Assembly (NCBI RefSeq): GCF_900184815.1
Contig: NZ_FXXQ01000003.1
Span: 186,001 to 250,000, forward strand
DNA from: Boseongicola aestuarii
GTDB lineage: Bacteria; Pseudomonadota; Alphaproteobacteria; Rhodobacterales; Rhodobacteraceae
Direction: 5' to 3'
Length of the DNA: 64,000 nt
The notes under the pieces were generated by a model. It did not search any database and was not told the DNA's origin. It was given only the letters and a program-made list of their open reading frames with translations. Below are positions 36,247 through 44,280 of the stretch, piece by piece. A program made the position numbers and the translations under genes. The first letter of the stretch is position 1; each line of letters begins with the position of its first letter.

Positions 36247-36548
36247 GCGGAGCAGAGTTTCTGAGCCTGGCCATTGATTTGTCTTTCGTCATTATCATGG
36301 CGTCGATCGCGATGGGCTTTTACAGGATTGCGAAGGGGCCAACGTTTGGTGACCGCGTTGTTGCTCTGGATATGATGACCATGTCGATCATGGCGTTTTG
36401 CGGTCTTTACGCGATATTTGCCGAGGATCAGTCGTTTCTGGATCCGGCGGTGGTTCTGGCGTTGATCGGATTCTTGACGACACTGGCTTTGGCGCGGTTT
36501 GCAGAGCGGCGCGAGCATGGTGACGACGATGAGGGGCGCGCGGAATGA
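36243..36548 (+). CDS. mrpF: Mrp antiporter subunit F
   Basis: A 101-residue protein with three helices and the family block IAKGPTFGDRVVALDMM near residue 28. MrpF is a small subunit near the cation path. It ends in a charged tail (AERREHGDDDEGRAE) and overlaps mrpG by ATGA. Confidence 0.94.
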   Translation: MSGAEFLSLAIDLSFVIIMASIAMGFYRIAKGPTFGDRVVALDMMTMSIMAFCGLYAIFAEDQSFLDPAVVLALIGFLTTLALARFAERREHGDDDEGRAE

Positions 36549-36841
36549 TTGAAGTGATCGCGGGCATTCTGATCCTGTTGGGGGCGGCCTTCACGTTTAT
36601 TGCGGCGTTGGGACTGGTACGCTTGCCGGATATTTTCACGCGGATGCATGCGTCGACGAAGGCGGGCGTGCTGGGTTCGTCGCTGATCCTGATTGCAGGC
36701 GGTATCCTGTTCGGGGATGGCGGCACATGGGCACGCGTGATTGCGGCGATCTTTTTCTTGCTGCTGACGGCACCGATTGCGGCGCATATGATTGGCCGGG
36801 CTTCTCTTGACGAAAAGCACCGGCCGAGACTGCAAAAGTAG
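36545..36841 (+). CDS. mrpG: Mrp antiporter subunit G
   Basis: A 98-residue protein with three helices and the MrpG/PhaG block LGLVRLPDIFTRMHASTKAG near residues 24-43. It completes the seven-subunit set mrpABCDEFG, used for Na+ export and pH balance, which fits a marine lifestyle. The 109-base gap to azoR shows no clear terminator. Confidence 0.94.
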   Translation: MIEVIAGILILLGAAFTFIAALGLVRLPDIFTRMHASTKAGVLGSSLILIAGGILFGDGGTWARVIAAIFFLLLTAPIAAHMIGRASLDEKHRPRLQK

Positions 36842-36950
36842 TTACTTCGCGTTTGTGGACAGATCACCCTTGTGCATTCAGGCGACGAAAGCCGACGTGA
36901 GTAGGTTTTTGACGCCGGATGATGCGTATTCCATCGGACAGCAGTAGCGA

Positions 36951-37547
36951 TCAGGCCGCGATTTCAAGGGTGTCTACGGCTGCGCGTGCTGAGGCAAGCG
37001 TTGCGTCGGCGTCGATCATCAGCCGGTCAGCGGCGACGAATACCACATCGGAAATGCCGATAAAGCCCAGGACGTGGCGGATGAAGCCTGTCGCGAAGTC
37101 GATGTCCGACCCCATCTCCGTGCCGCCGGAAGCGACTGCGACGATGGCGCGTTTGCCGGTCAGAAGGCCTTTGGGGCCTGTCTCGCTGTAGCGGAATGTG
37201 ACGCCAGCGCGGGCGACAAGATCGACCCAGGCTTTGAACGCTGCGGGAACGCCGAAGTTGTAGATTGGCAGGCCGATGACAAGCACGTCTGCGGCTTTGA
37301 TCTCGTCTATCAGAGTGTCGGAGAGCGCAAGGGTTTCTGCTTGTTCGGGCGTGCGGTCGGCGACGGGTGTGAAGTTTGCACCGATCCAGTCCTCGGTGAG
37401 CAGCGGCAGAGGATTGGCGAGATCGCGAGAGGTGACGTGAGTGTCGCCGTTGGTTTCGAAGCGCTCGATGATGCGGTCATTCAGATCGCGGGAAATCGAG
37501 CCGGTTGTGCGGGCGGATGCGTCGATACGCAGAACGTTTGTGGGCAT
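36951..37547 (-). CDS. azoR: FMN-dependent NADH-azoreductase
   Basis: A 198-residue flavodoxin-like protein: RIDASARTTGSISRDL near residue 7 binds FMN phosphate, PIYNFGVPAAFKAWVDLVAR near 95-115 and VASGGTEMG near 141 complete the flavin pocket. AzoR-type enzymes reduce quinones and azo compounds by two electrons. It diverges from a LysR regulator across 168 bases, the usual arrangement for a regulator controlling its neighbour. Confidence 0.9.
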   Translation of the reverse strand: MPTNVLRIDASARTTGSISRDLNDRIIERFETNGDTHVTSRDLANPLPLLTEDWIGANFTPVADRTPEQAETLALSDTLIDEIKAADVLVIGLPIYNFGVPAAFKAWVDLVARAGVTFRYSETGPKGLLTGKRAIVAVASGGTEMGSDIDFATGFIRHVLGFIGISDVVFVAADRLMIDADATLASARAAVDTLEIAA

Positions 37548-37715
37548 GGGAGCCTCCTTGTTTGTCGTTGAGGGAGATGTAGGAGGCTGGGGACGTTTGG
37601 AGTATTCCGAGAATGTGAACGCGTGTTGTGCATTTTTGTCGGGATTTCCGTAAAATGGTATGGATGTCTAATTTTTCGCACGATAAGGTTTTGTCGAACA
37701 ACGAGAGTTTTTGGT

Positions 37716-38594
37716 ATGTCGATCAGCACTTGGGATGAAATTCGCACGGCTTATCATGTGGCGAGGATGGGGACGGTCAGTGGTGCTGCCGACGCCTTGG
37801 GTGTCCATCATGCGACTGTCATTCGCCACATTGATGCGCTGGAAGCGCGGCTGGGCGTGAAGCTGTTTCAGAGGCATGCGCGGGGGTATACAGCGACCGA
37901 GGCGGGCTTGGATTTGTTGCAGGTCGCACAGGCGACGGACGATCAGTTTACGCAGTTGGTCGGGCGTATTCGCGGGCGGGGCGATGAGGTGTCTGGCGAG
38001 TTGGTGGTCACGTCCTTGACGTCTGTATCACCCCGGCTGACTCCGGTCCTGGCGCGGTTTCAGGCACTCTATCCCGATTTGATCGTGCGATATATCACCG
38101 GGGATACGGTCTTGCGGCTCGAGTATGGCGAGGCGCATGTGGCGGTGCGGGCCGGGCGTGCGCCGGACAACCCGGATAATGTTGTGCAGCCTTTCGTGCC
38201 TCAGGAGATAGCGCTTTACGCATCCGAGGAATATATCGCACGAAAGGGGCGGCCTGAGAGAATTGATGATCTTGGGGAGCATGATTTCGTGACGCTGGAC
38301 AGTTCCGAAAGTCGAGCGCCCTTTGCGCGCTGGCTGCGCGAGAAGGTGCCGTCGGATCGGTTTGTTTTCCGTGGCACGGACAACCGTGTGTTGCGGGATG
38401 CGGTGATTGCCGGTGTCGGGATCGGATTTGTTTCGACGTGGGACGCGGAGCGATATCCGGGTCTTGTGCGGTTGTTCGAACCGCTGGACGACTGGGCGGC
38501 GCCATTGTGGCTGGTGACTCATGTGGATTTGCACCGCACGACGAAGGTTCAGACGTTCCTGAAGTTTCTCAAGGCAGAAGCGAAGACGTGGTGA
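37716..38594 (+). CDS. LysR-family transcriptional regulator
   Basis: A 292-residue LTTR. The N-terminal winged helix reads TVSGAADALGVHHATVIRHI near residues 20-40, and the effector domain follows from about 90. Orientation suggests it controls azoR, and the GTGA overlap with the downstream EamA gene suggests it is cotranscribed with that exporter. The effector may be a quinone or electrophile, which is inference only. ATG at 37716; the open frame upstream lies in the intergenic region. Confidence 0.87.
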   Translation: MSISTWDEIRTAYHVARMGTVSGAADALGVHHATVIRHIDALEARLGVKLFQRHARGYTATEAGLDLLQVAQATDDQFTQLVGRIRGRGDEVSGELVVTSLTSVSPRLTPVLARFQALYPDLIVRYITGDTVLRLEYGEAHVAVRAGRAPDNPDNVVQPFVPQEIALYASEEYIARKGRPERIDDLGEHDFVTLDSSESRAPFARWLREKVPSDRFVFRGTDNRVLRDAVIAGVGIGFVSTWDAERYPGLVRLFEPLDDWAAPLWLVTHVDLHRTTKVQTFLKFLKAEAKTW

Positions 38595-39496
38595 CGCCGC
38601 GCGTTGTTGCGCGTTCGGAGGAGTTGAAGGGCCACCTTGGGATGGTGGCGTTTTCGGCTCTTGTGGCGGGGTCGTTTTCCTTTGGGGGACGGATTGCCAA
38701 CGAGATCGACCCGATGGCTTTGACGGCGGTGCGGTTTTTACTGGCGGCCTTGGTCGTGAGTGTGATCGCGGGATCTGCAGGGCAGTTGACGCGGGAGGCT
38801 TTGCGGGCGTCGTGGCGCTATTTTCTACTGGGCGGTTTGTTCGGATCCTACTTTGTTTTGATGTTCGAAGGGCTAAAGACGGCGCATCCGGTTTCGACGG
38901 CGGCGGTGTTCACGCTGACGCCAGTGATGGCGGCGGGGTTCGGGTGGTTGATCATGGGGCAGGTCACGAACCGGCGGATGGCCTTGGCGCTTTTGTTTGG
39001 AGCGGTTGGGGCTTTGTGGGTGATTTTCCGGGGCGATCTGGCGGCGTTTTTGGCGTTTGACGTGGGGATCGGTGAAATGATCTTTTTCGTCGGCTGCGTG
39101 GCGCATGCGCTGTATATCCCGCTGGTGCCACGGCTGAACCGGGGCGAGGGGGTTTTTGCCTTCGCTTTGGGCACGATGGTCGGGGGTGCGGTTTTGGTGG
39201 TTGCTTTGGGCGCGCCGCGGATTGTTGCGACGGATTGGGCGGCGTTACCCGTGCTGGTCTGGGCGGTGTTGGCCTATCTGGTGGTCTTTGCTTCGGTAGC
39301 GTCGATCAGCCTGATCCAGTTCGCATCAATGCGTCTGAAGGCGGCGAAGGTGATGGCCTACACGTATTTGATCCCAAGCTGGGTGATCCTTTGGGAGTTG
39401 GTCTTGGTGCGGGATGTGCCGCCGGTCGTCATATTGCCGGGGGTAGGGCTGACGATTTTGGCGCTGGTGATGTTGCTGCGCGAGCGGGCCGTCTAG
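38591..39496 (+). CDS. EamA/DMT-family membrane transporter (1)
   Basis: About 301 residues and ten predicted helices arranged as two EamA repeats (GSFSFGGRIANEIDP near 27 opens the first, then GVFAFALGTMVGGAVLV in the second). Such proteins export or import small metabolites; the substrate is unknown. The GTG start at 38591 overlaps the LysR stop by four bases. It converges on the ArsR-type gene, sharing CTAG at the stops. Confidence 0.85.
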   Translation: MTPRVVARSEELKGHLGMVAFSALVAGSFSFGGRIANEIDPMALTAVRFLLAALVVSVIAGSAGQLTREALRASWRYFLLGGLFGSYFVLMFEGLKTAHPVSTAAVFTLTPVMAAGFGWLIMGQVTNRRMALALLFGAVGALWVIFRGDLAAFLAFDVGIGEMIFFVGCVAHALYIPLVPRLNRGEGVFAFALGTMVGGAVLVVALGAPRIVATDWAALPVLVWAVLAYLVVFASVASISLIQFASMRLKAAKVMAYTYLIPSWVILWELVLVRDVPPVVILPGVGLTILALVMLLRERAV

Positions 39497-39825
39497 TCGT
39501 CTTTTAGCTCGTGTTCGAGGAAGGTCTCAAAAGCGTCGAGGTCTACGGCTTCGAATTGGCCGAAGCTTTGCATCCAGACGGATGTCTCGCGCAGGGCGTC
39601 GGGGTTAAGTTTGCACCATTTCACGCGACCGCGCTTTTCCTGAGCGATGATCCCGGCGCGGGTCAGGATTGTGAGGTGTTTCGAGATCGCGGCAAGCGAC
39701 ATCTCGAAGGGTTCGGCCACGTCGGTGACGGCCATGTCGTCTTCCAGCAACATCTCGAGGATGCGCCGACGTGTAGGGTCGGCGAGTGCGGAGAATGCGG
39801 TGTCGAGGCGGTTGCTGTCAGTCAC
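39493..39825 (-). CDS. ArsR-family (metalloregulator-like) winged-helix repressor
   Basis: About 110 residues with the ArsR fold: FSALADPTRRRILEMLLE near residue 8-25, recognition helix MSLAAISKHLTILTRAG near 41-57 and the wing EKRGRVKWCKLNP. It lacks the metal-binding ELCVCDL motif; the one cysteine is in the wing, so sensing of metals is unlikely and it resembles the SdpR/polyketide-cyclase-linked group. The GTG at 39825 is chosen because the upstream option is a TTG with no ribosome site. Confidence 0.8.
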   Translation of the reverse strand: MTDSNRLDTAFSALADPTRRRILEMLLEDDMAVTDVAEPFEMSLAAISKHLTILTRAGIIAQEKRGRVKWCKLNPDALRETSVWMQSFGQFEAVDLDAFETFLEHELKDD

Positions 39826-39945
39826 CCTTTGGCCGTAGCGGGCGCATGGGCGGTTGGTCAAGTCGGATGGTGATGGAGTTGATCAAGAATCGGAATGACA
39901 CAGGGCGCAGGATTGGCGATAGGGTGGCGCCACGAGGGGAACTTC

Positions 39946-40842
39946 ATGCAATACCGCTATTGGGCGATCATATTTCTACTTGGATTTGGCTGGGGGTCGT
40001 CGTTCTTTTTCAACGAGATCCTTCTGCGCGAGTTGGGGCCGTTTACCGCGTCACTTGGGCGGATTGCGTTTGGCGCTCTGGGTTGTTGGCTTTGGGTCTT
40101 GCTTCGTCGCGAACGGGCAAGGGTGCCGTTGCGGATTGCCGGGATTTTGGCGGTGTTCGGGTTGTTCCAGTACACACTGCCTTTGACGATTTATCCCTAC
40201 GCTCAGCAGTTTATCACGTCGAGCGCGGCGGGGATCGTCAATGCAATGACGCCGATTATGGTTGTGTTGGTTAGCCATGCTTGGCCAGGCGGTGAAAAAG
40301 CCGTTTGGACAAAGTCTCTTGGTGTTGCGCTGGGATTTCTTGGGATGGTCATCGTGATCTGGCCGGAATTTGGCGGTTTGGGCGAGTCTAACCCCTGCGC
40401 TATGCTGGCCACGATCAGCGCGCCGCTATGCTACGGTATCGCTGTGAATATGATACGCTATCTTGAAGACGTTAAACGCACCGTGATGACAGCCTGGTCT
40501 TTGCTGTTTGGCGCATTGCTTCTGGCACCGCTGGCGCTTGGCCTGGAAGGGATGCCGATCATTGTACGCCCCGAGACCTGGGCAAGTCTGATGGTTATTG
40601 GATTTGTTCTGACATCGGTTGCGTTTATTTTGATCTTTTGGCTGATCCCGCGCGTGGGCGGAACCTCGGCTTCCACGATCACACTGATTGCGCCGATTTC
40701 GTCGATCTGGCTTGGTGTCGTTTTCCTGAACGAAGAGGTGTTGTTTGTGCAAGGGATCGGGATGATTGTTATTTTTGTCGGTCTTTTGTGCATTGATGGG
40801 CGAATTCTGCGAGTAAGGCGCAAAGCTCAACCATCTGGTTGA
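39946..40842 (+). CDS. EamA/DMT-family membrane transporter (2)
   Basis: A 298-residue protein with ten helices in two EamA repeats: FLLGFGWGSSFFFNEILLREL near the start and VLTSVAFILIFWLIPRVGGT then ISSIWLGVVFLNE in the second half. The substrate is unknown. GAGGGGA lies eight bases before the ATG at 39946. Distinct from the neighbouring EamA gene at 38591 (the two are not recent duplicates by eye). Confidence 0.85.
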   Translation: MQYRYWAIIFLLGFGWGSSFFFNEILLRELGPFTASLGRIAFGALGCWLWVLLRRERARVPLRIAGILAVFGLFQYTLPLTIYPYAQQFITSSAAGIVNAMTPIMVVLVSHAWPGGEKAVWTKSLGVALGFLGMVIVIWPEFGGLGESNPCAMLATISAPLCYGIAVNMIRYLEDVKRTVMTAWSLLFGALLLAPLALGLEGMPIIVRPETWASLMVIGFVLTSVAFILIFWLIPRVGGTSASTITLIAPISSIWLGVVFLNEEVLFVQGIGMIVIFVGLLCIDGRILRVRRKAQPSG

Positions 40843-40922
40843 ACGTGGGTGCTGGTGCGACACTTCGGTTCGATTGATTAAAGTTGATAAATAACAGTTA
40901 GTTAAGTGTATTCCTGGTGTCA

Positions 40923-40951
40923 TTGACTCGTGGGGTCCGCTAACGTAAATC
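40923..40951 (+). promoter_or_regulatory. Putative promoter of the atp operon
   Basis: TTGACT at 40923, then 17 bases, then TAAATC (40946), about 30 bases before the atpI start. The -10 box matches the consensus poorly, so this is a weak call. It lies in the 139-base AT-richer gap between the EamA gene and atpI. Confidence 0.3.
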
Positions 40952-40981
40952 CCTGCGTAACTTCTCATGGGGGCATGGCCC

Positions 40982-41323
40982 GTGGCCGAGACCGATCAAG
41001 ATGATCCGAAGGCCCGGCTTGACGCCTTGGAGCGTAAGCTGGCCGATAAGCGTGCCGAATACGCTCCAAAGCCCCACATGGACGAACATTATTCTCAGGC
41101 GCAGCAAGCCTGGCGGATGGTGATCGAACTGGTTGCAGGGCTGGGGATCGGCTTTGGCATGGGATACGGGCTGGATGCTGCCTTTGGAACACAGCCGTTC
41201 CTGATGGTGATATTCACGCTTCTGGGATTTGCGGCTGGCATCCAGACGATGATGCGCACGGCCAAGGAATTGAACGGTGGTCCGAGGCCTGATGAGGCCG
41301 AGGACGAAGCGAAGAGGGACTGA
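40982..41323 (+). CDS. atpI: ATP synthase assembly protein AtpI
   Basis: About 113 residues: a charged N-terminal helix ([18 protein letters not shown]) and two transmembrane helices around [19 protein letters not shown]. AtpI helps assemble the c-ring and opens F0 operons. The GTG at 40982 is preferred because GGGGGC sits before it; an ATG at 40967 in the same frame has no ribosome site. Followed by atpB one base after the stop. Confidence 0.88.
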   Translation: MAETDQDDPKARLDALERKLADKRAEYAPKPHMDEHYSQAQQAWRMVIELVAGLGIGFGMGYGLDAAFGTQPFLMVIFTLLGFAAGIQTMMRTAKELNGGPRPDEAEDEAKRD

Positions 41324-41324
41324 C

Positions 41325-42080
41325 GTGGCAGAAGAAGCTAAAGGCGGCGGGCTTGAGTTTCACCCGATGGACCAGTTCATCATCAAGCCTTTGTTTGGTG
41401 ATGCAGGCGATACTGTGGGCATGTTCACAATCACAAATGCGACGTTCTGGATGGCCGCGGCCATTCTGGCGATTGCCGCGCTTATGATCCTTGGCACACG
41501 CGGTCGCGCGGTTGTGCCGACACGCAGTCAGTCGGTTGCGGAACTGGCGTACGGCTTTGTTTACAAGATGGTTGAGGATGTGGCTGGCAAGGATGGCCTG
41601 AAGTACTTCCCCTACATCATGACGCTGTTTCTGTTCATTCTTTTCTCGAACTTCCTCGGGTTGATCCCGATGAGCTTTACCACAACCAGCCACATCGCAG
41701 TAACGGCCATTCTGGCCATGGCGGTATTCCTGGCCGTGACAATTCTGGGCTTTGTGAAGAACGGTGCGTCGTTCCTCAGCCTGTTCTGGGTCAGCTCGGC
41801 GCCTTTGGCGCTGCGTCCGATCCTGGCTCTGATCGAGCTTATCTCTTACTTCGTGCGGCCTGTGAGCCATTCGATCCGACTTGCCGGCAACATGATGGCC
41901 GGTCACGCGGTTCTGAAGGTGTTCGCCGGTTTTGCTCAGGTTGCCGCTGTTGCGCCGATCGCCATCTTCGGTGTCGTCGCAATCTACGGTCTTGAGGTTC
42001 TGGTGTCCGCTATCCAGGCCTACGTCTTTACCATTCTGACCTGTGTCTATCTGAAAGACGCGTTGCATCCGCATCACTAA
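41325..42080 (+). CDS. atpB: ATP synthase F0 subunit a
   Basis: A 251-residue polytopic subunit that forms the proton half-channels. The essential arginine is in [15 protein letters not shown] near residue 186, and [13 protein letters not shown] near 105 is also conserved. The start is GTG at 41325, with GAGGGAC upstream; the open frame further back lies in atpI. Confidence 0.96.
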   Translation: MAEEAKGGGLEFHPMDQFIIKPLFGDAGDTVGMFTITNATFWMAAAILAIAALMILGTRGRAVVPTRSQSVAELAYGFVYKMVEDVAGKDGLKYFPYIMTLFLFILFSNFLGLIPMSFTTTSHIAVTAILAMAVFLAVTILGFVKNGASFLSLFWVSSAPLALRPILALIELISYFVRPVSHSIRLAGNMMAGHAVLKVFAGFAQVAAVAPIAIFGVVAIYGLEVLVSAIQAYVFTILTCVYLKDALHPHH

Positions 42081-42125
42081 GGTCAGGTTCCAATTCAGCC
42101 AATTCCATCGTAAGGAGACAGTCTA

Positions 42126-42362
42126 ATGGAAGGCAATATCGCTCAAATGGGTCAATTCATCGGTGCCGGCCTTGCCGCTATCGGTTCCGGTGCAGCTGCT
42201 ATCGGTGTGGGCCACGTTGCTGGCAACTTCCTCGCCGGCGCTCTGCGTAACCCATCGGCCGCTGCGGGTCAGACCGCAACGCTCTTCATCGGCATCGCGT
42301 TTGCGGAAGCTCTGGGGATCTTCTCGTTCCTCGTCGCGCTTCTGCTGATGTTTGCTGTCTAA
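42126..42362 (+). CDS. atpE: ATP synthase F0 subunit c
   Basis: A 78-residue hairpin of two helices with the polar loop ALRNPSA near 39-45 and the proton-binding Glu61 in [11 protein letters not shown]. Many copies make the rotating ring. TAAGGAG lies before the ATG, as expected for an unusually highly translated member of the operon. Confidence 0.97.
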   Translation: MEGNIAQMGQFIGAGLAAIGSGAAAIGVGHVAGNFLAGALRNPSAAAGQTATLFIGIAFAEALGIFSFLVALLLMFAV

Positions 42363-42440
42363 GACACCTCGCGATCCTTACACGCCGGTTGTCCGCTGAC
42401 GCGGGCCCCGGTTGTCTGACACGGGTTTGAGGAGGTCGCT

Positions 42441-42965
42441 ATGGCGACAGAAACAACAGAGGCCGCTGGCGCAGCGCCAGGTATGCCGCAACTTGATTTC
42501 ACGACGTTTCCGAACCAGATTTTCTGGCTCGTTATCACGTTGGTGGTCATCTACATGGTGCTTTCGCGCGTGGCGTTGCCACGGATCGCATCGGTTCTTG
42601 CCGAACGGCAGGGGACGATCACGAATGACATCGCGGCTGCGGAAGAGCTGAAGCAAAAGGCGGCAGAAGCGGAAGCGGCTTACGACAAGGCGCTTGCTGA
42701 TGCACGGGCGGAAGCCGGTCGTATCGGGGCTGAGACCAAGGCCGAAGTGCAGGCCGAAATCGACGCAGCCATCAGAAAGGCTGACGCTGAGATCGCGGCA
42801 CGGACGGCTGAAAGCGAAGTCAAGATCGCGGAAATCCGTGACGGCGCGACGGCGGCGGTGCGTGAAGTTGCAAAAGACGCTGCCGAGGCCGTTGTGGCCG
42901 CGATGGGCGTCGACGTGGACAAGGCGGCGATTGCCGCGGCTGTCGATGCGCGGGTGAAGGGGTAA
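42441..42965 (+). CDS. atpX: ATP synthase F0 subunit b'
   Basis: A 174-residue protein: a short N-terminal membrane helix ([17 protein letters not shown] near 35-52) and a long Ala/Glu/Lys coiled coil that forms the peripheral stalk. The divergent b/b' pair is typical of photosynthetic-type and alphaproteobacterial ATP synthases. GAGGAGG precedes the ATG. Confidence 0.94.
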   Translation: MATETTEAAGAAPGMPQLDFTTFPNQIFWLVITLVVIYMVLSRVALPRIASVLAERQGTITNDIAAAEELKQKAAEAEAAYDKALADARAEAGRIGAETKAEVQAEIDAAIRKADAEIAARTAESEVKIAEIRDGATAAVREVAKDAAEAVVAAMGVDVDKAAIAAAVDARVKG

Positions 42966-42968
42966 ACC

Positions 42969-43526
42969 ATGAAACGGATCATCACACTGATCGCAATGGT
43001 TGCCGCTACTCCGGCATTTGCGGCAAAGGGGCCGTTCTTCAGCCTGGCGAACACGGACTTCATCGTCCTGATCTCGTTTGTCTTGTTCATTGGCGTTTTG
43101 CTCTATTTCAAAGTGCCGGGCATGCTGATGGGTATGCTGGACAAGCGCGCTGAGGGTATTCAGGGCGAGATCGACGAGGCGCGTGCGCTTCGCGAGGAAG
43201 CTCAGACCCTGCTGGCCAGTTTTGAGCGCAAGCAACGCGACGTGCAGGAGCAGGCGGACCGCATCGTTGCGGCTGCCAAGGAAAGTGCGTCGGAAGCGGC
43301 TGAACAGGCCAAGCTTGATCTGGAGAAATCCATCGAGCGGCGTCTCAGGGCTGCGGAAGATCAGATTGCATCCGCCGAAACTTCGGCTGTGCGCCAGGTT
43401 CGCGACGAGGCTGTCCGTATCGCGATTGGAACGGCGTCCGAAGTTATCGCGCGGGACATGAAAGCGGATCGCGCCGATGCCTTGGTCGACGAAGCCATCA
43501 GCACGGTTGCTGCAAAGCTTCACTAG
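42969..43526 (+). CDS. atpF: ATP synthase F0 subunit b
   Basis: A 185-residue stalk subunit. Residues 1-18 look like a cleavable leader, followed by the membrane helix FIVLISFVLFIGVLLYFKVPG near 29-49 and a coiled coil. It starts three bases after b' and ends the F0 operon; the F1 genes are not in this window, as usual in Rhodobacteraceae. Confidence 0.94.
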   Translation: MKRIITLIAMVAATPAFAAKGPFFSLANTDFIVLISFVLFIGVLLYFKVPGMLMGMLDKRAEGIQGEIDEARALREEAQTLLASFERKQRDVQEQADRIVAAAKESASEAAEQAKLDLEKSIERRLRAAEDQIASAETSAVRQVRDEAVRIAIGTASEVIARDMKADRADALVDEAISTVAAKLH

Positions 43527-43548
43527 GCCGATTACAACCATTTCAGGG

Positions 43549-43576
43549 AGCCCGGCCTTTTGGTCGGGCTTCTTTC
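43549..43576 (+). terminator. Rho-independent terminator of the atp F0 operon
   Basis: Stem AGCCCGGCC / GGTCGGGCT with loop TTTT (one G-T pair) followed by TCTTT, 22 bases after the atpF stop. Confidence 0.85.
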
Positions 43577-43650
43577 GTTTTGAACCTAACAATGCGGCAA
43601 CTGCGAAGGTTTCGCGCATTTCCTTTGCATTTGGCGCACTTGGGCGTAGG

Positions 43651-43661
43651 CTGCACTGCAG
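43651..43661 (+). promoter_or_regulatory. Candidate PhaR operator (CTGC-N3-GCAG) upstream of phaR
   Basis: CTGCACTGCAG is a perfect 4-3-4 palindrome of the form CTGC-N3-GCAG, the site reported for PhaR in Paracoccus and Rhodobacter. It lies 21 bases before the phaR start, between the likely promoter and the ribosome site AAGGAGG, so PhaR probably represses its own gene. Further TGC/GCA half-sites occur at about 43593-43640. Confidence 0.65.
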
Positions 43662-43682
43662 CGAGCCTATAAGGAGGACGAC

Positions 43683-44249
43683 ATGTCCGGAACACCGCTT
43701 TTGATCAAGCGCTATGCAAGCCGACGTCTCTATAACACCGAAACCTCGGACTATGTGACGCTTGAGGACATCGCGGGCTTTATTCGTGAGGGCCGTGAGG
43801 TGCAGATTGTCGACCTGAAATCCGGGGATGATCTGACGCGGCAGTATCTTTTGCAGATTATCGCCGAACATGAGAGCCGCGGCGAGAATGTCCTGCCGCT
43901 TGATGTGCTCACCGACCTGGTGCGGTCCTATACATCGCAGGCGAATTCGGTCGTGCCGCAGTTTCTGGCCATGAGCTTCGATATGCTCCGTGAGGGGCAG
44001 AGCAAGGTCATAGAGCAGATTTCGACGCCAATGACCGGGATGCCGGGCTTTGAAGCGATGAAGGCGCAGCAGGAGGCCTTTGTGAAGGCGATGACCGGTG
44101 GATTCGGCGGCGGAACATGGGCGTCGCAGGACAGCGAGAGCGAGGCTGCTGACACCGATGAGGAGCCTGAAGCCGAACTTGATGCAATCCGCGCGCAATT
44201 GGCCGAGATGCAGGCGCAGCTTTTGAAGATGGGTAAGTCAAAGAAGTAG
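43683..44249 (+). CDS. phaR: Polyhydroxyalkanoate synthesis repressor PhaR
   Basis: A 188-residue repressor. The N-terminal PHB/PHA DNA-binding domain reads LIKRYASRRLYNTETSDYVT near 6-25, and LTRQYLLQIIAEHE near 50 belongs to the second accumulation-regulator domain. The tail is acidic then coiled coil (about 155-188). PhaR senses polyhydroxyalkanoate granules and releases phasin and synthesis genes. The pha genes themselves are not in this window. AAGGAGGACGAC precedes the ATG. Confidence 0.92.
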   Translation: MSGTPLLIKRYASRRLYNTETSDYVTLEDIAGFIREGREVQIVDLKSGDDLTRQYLLQIIAEHESRGENVLPLDVLTDLVRSYTSQANSVVPQFLAMSFDMLREGQSKVIEQISTPMTGMPGFEAMKAQQEAFVKAMTGGFGGGTWASQDSESEAADTDEEPEAELDAIRAQLAEMQAQLLKMGKSKK

Positions 44250-44273
44250 GGCCGACGTTCAAACGCCGACCCT
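44248..44273 (+). terminator. Bidirectional stem-loop between phaR and the caspase-fold gene
   Basis: AGGGCCGACGTT faces AACGCCGACCCT with ten of twelve positions paired around a two-base centre. It begins within the phaR stop codon region and ends eight bases before the convergent gene stop. There is no T-run, so the terminating strength is uncertain. Confidence 0.55.
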
Positions 44274-44280
44274 GTTCGCT

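Noticed and set aside
38591-40842. Two EamA genes as a tandem duplication
   Set aside because: The two proteins share only the general fold pattern by eye and are separated by an ArsR-type gene on the other strand.
42378-44198. 606-codon open frame antisense across atpX, atpF and phaR
   Set aside because: It covers three well-supported genes and a terminator on the other strand and has no family features.
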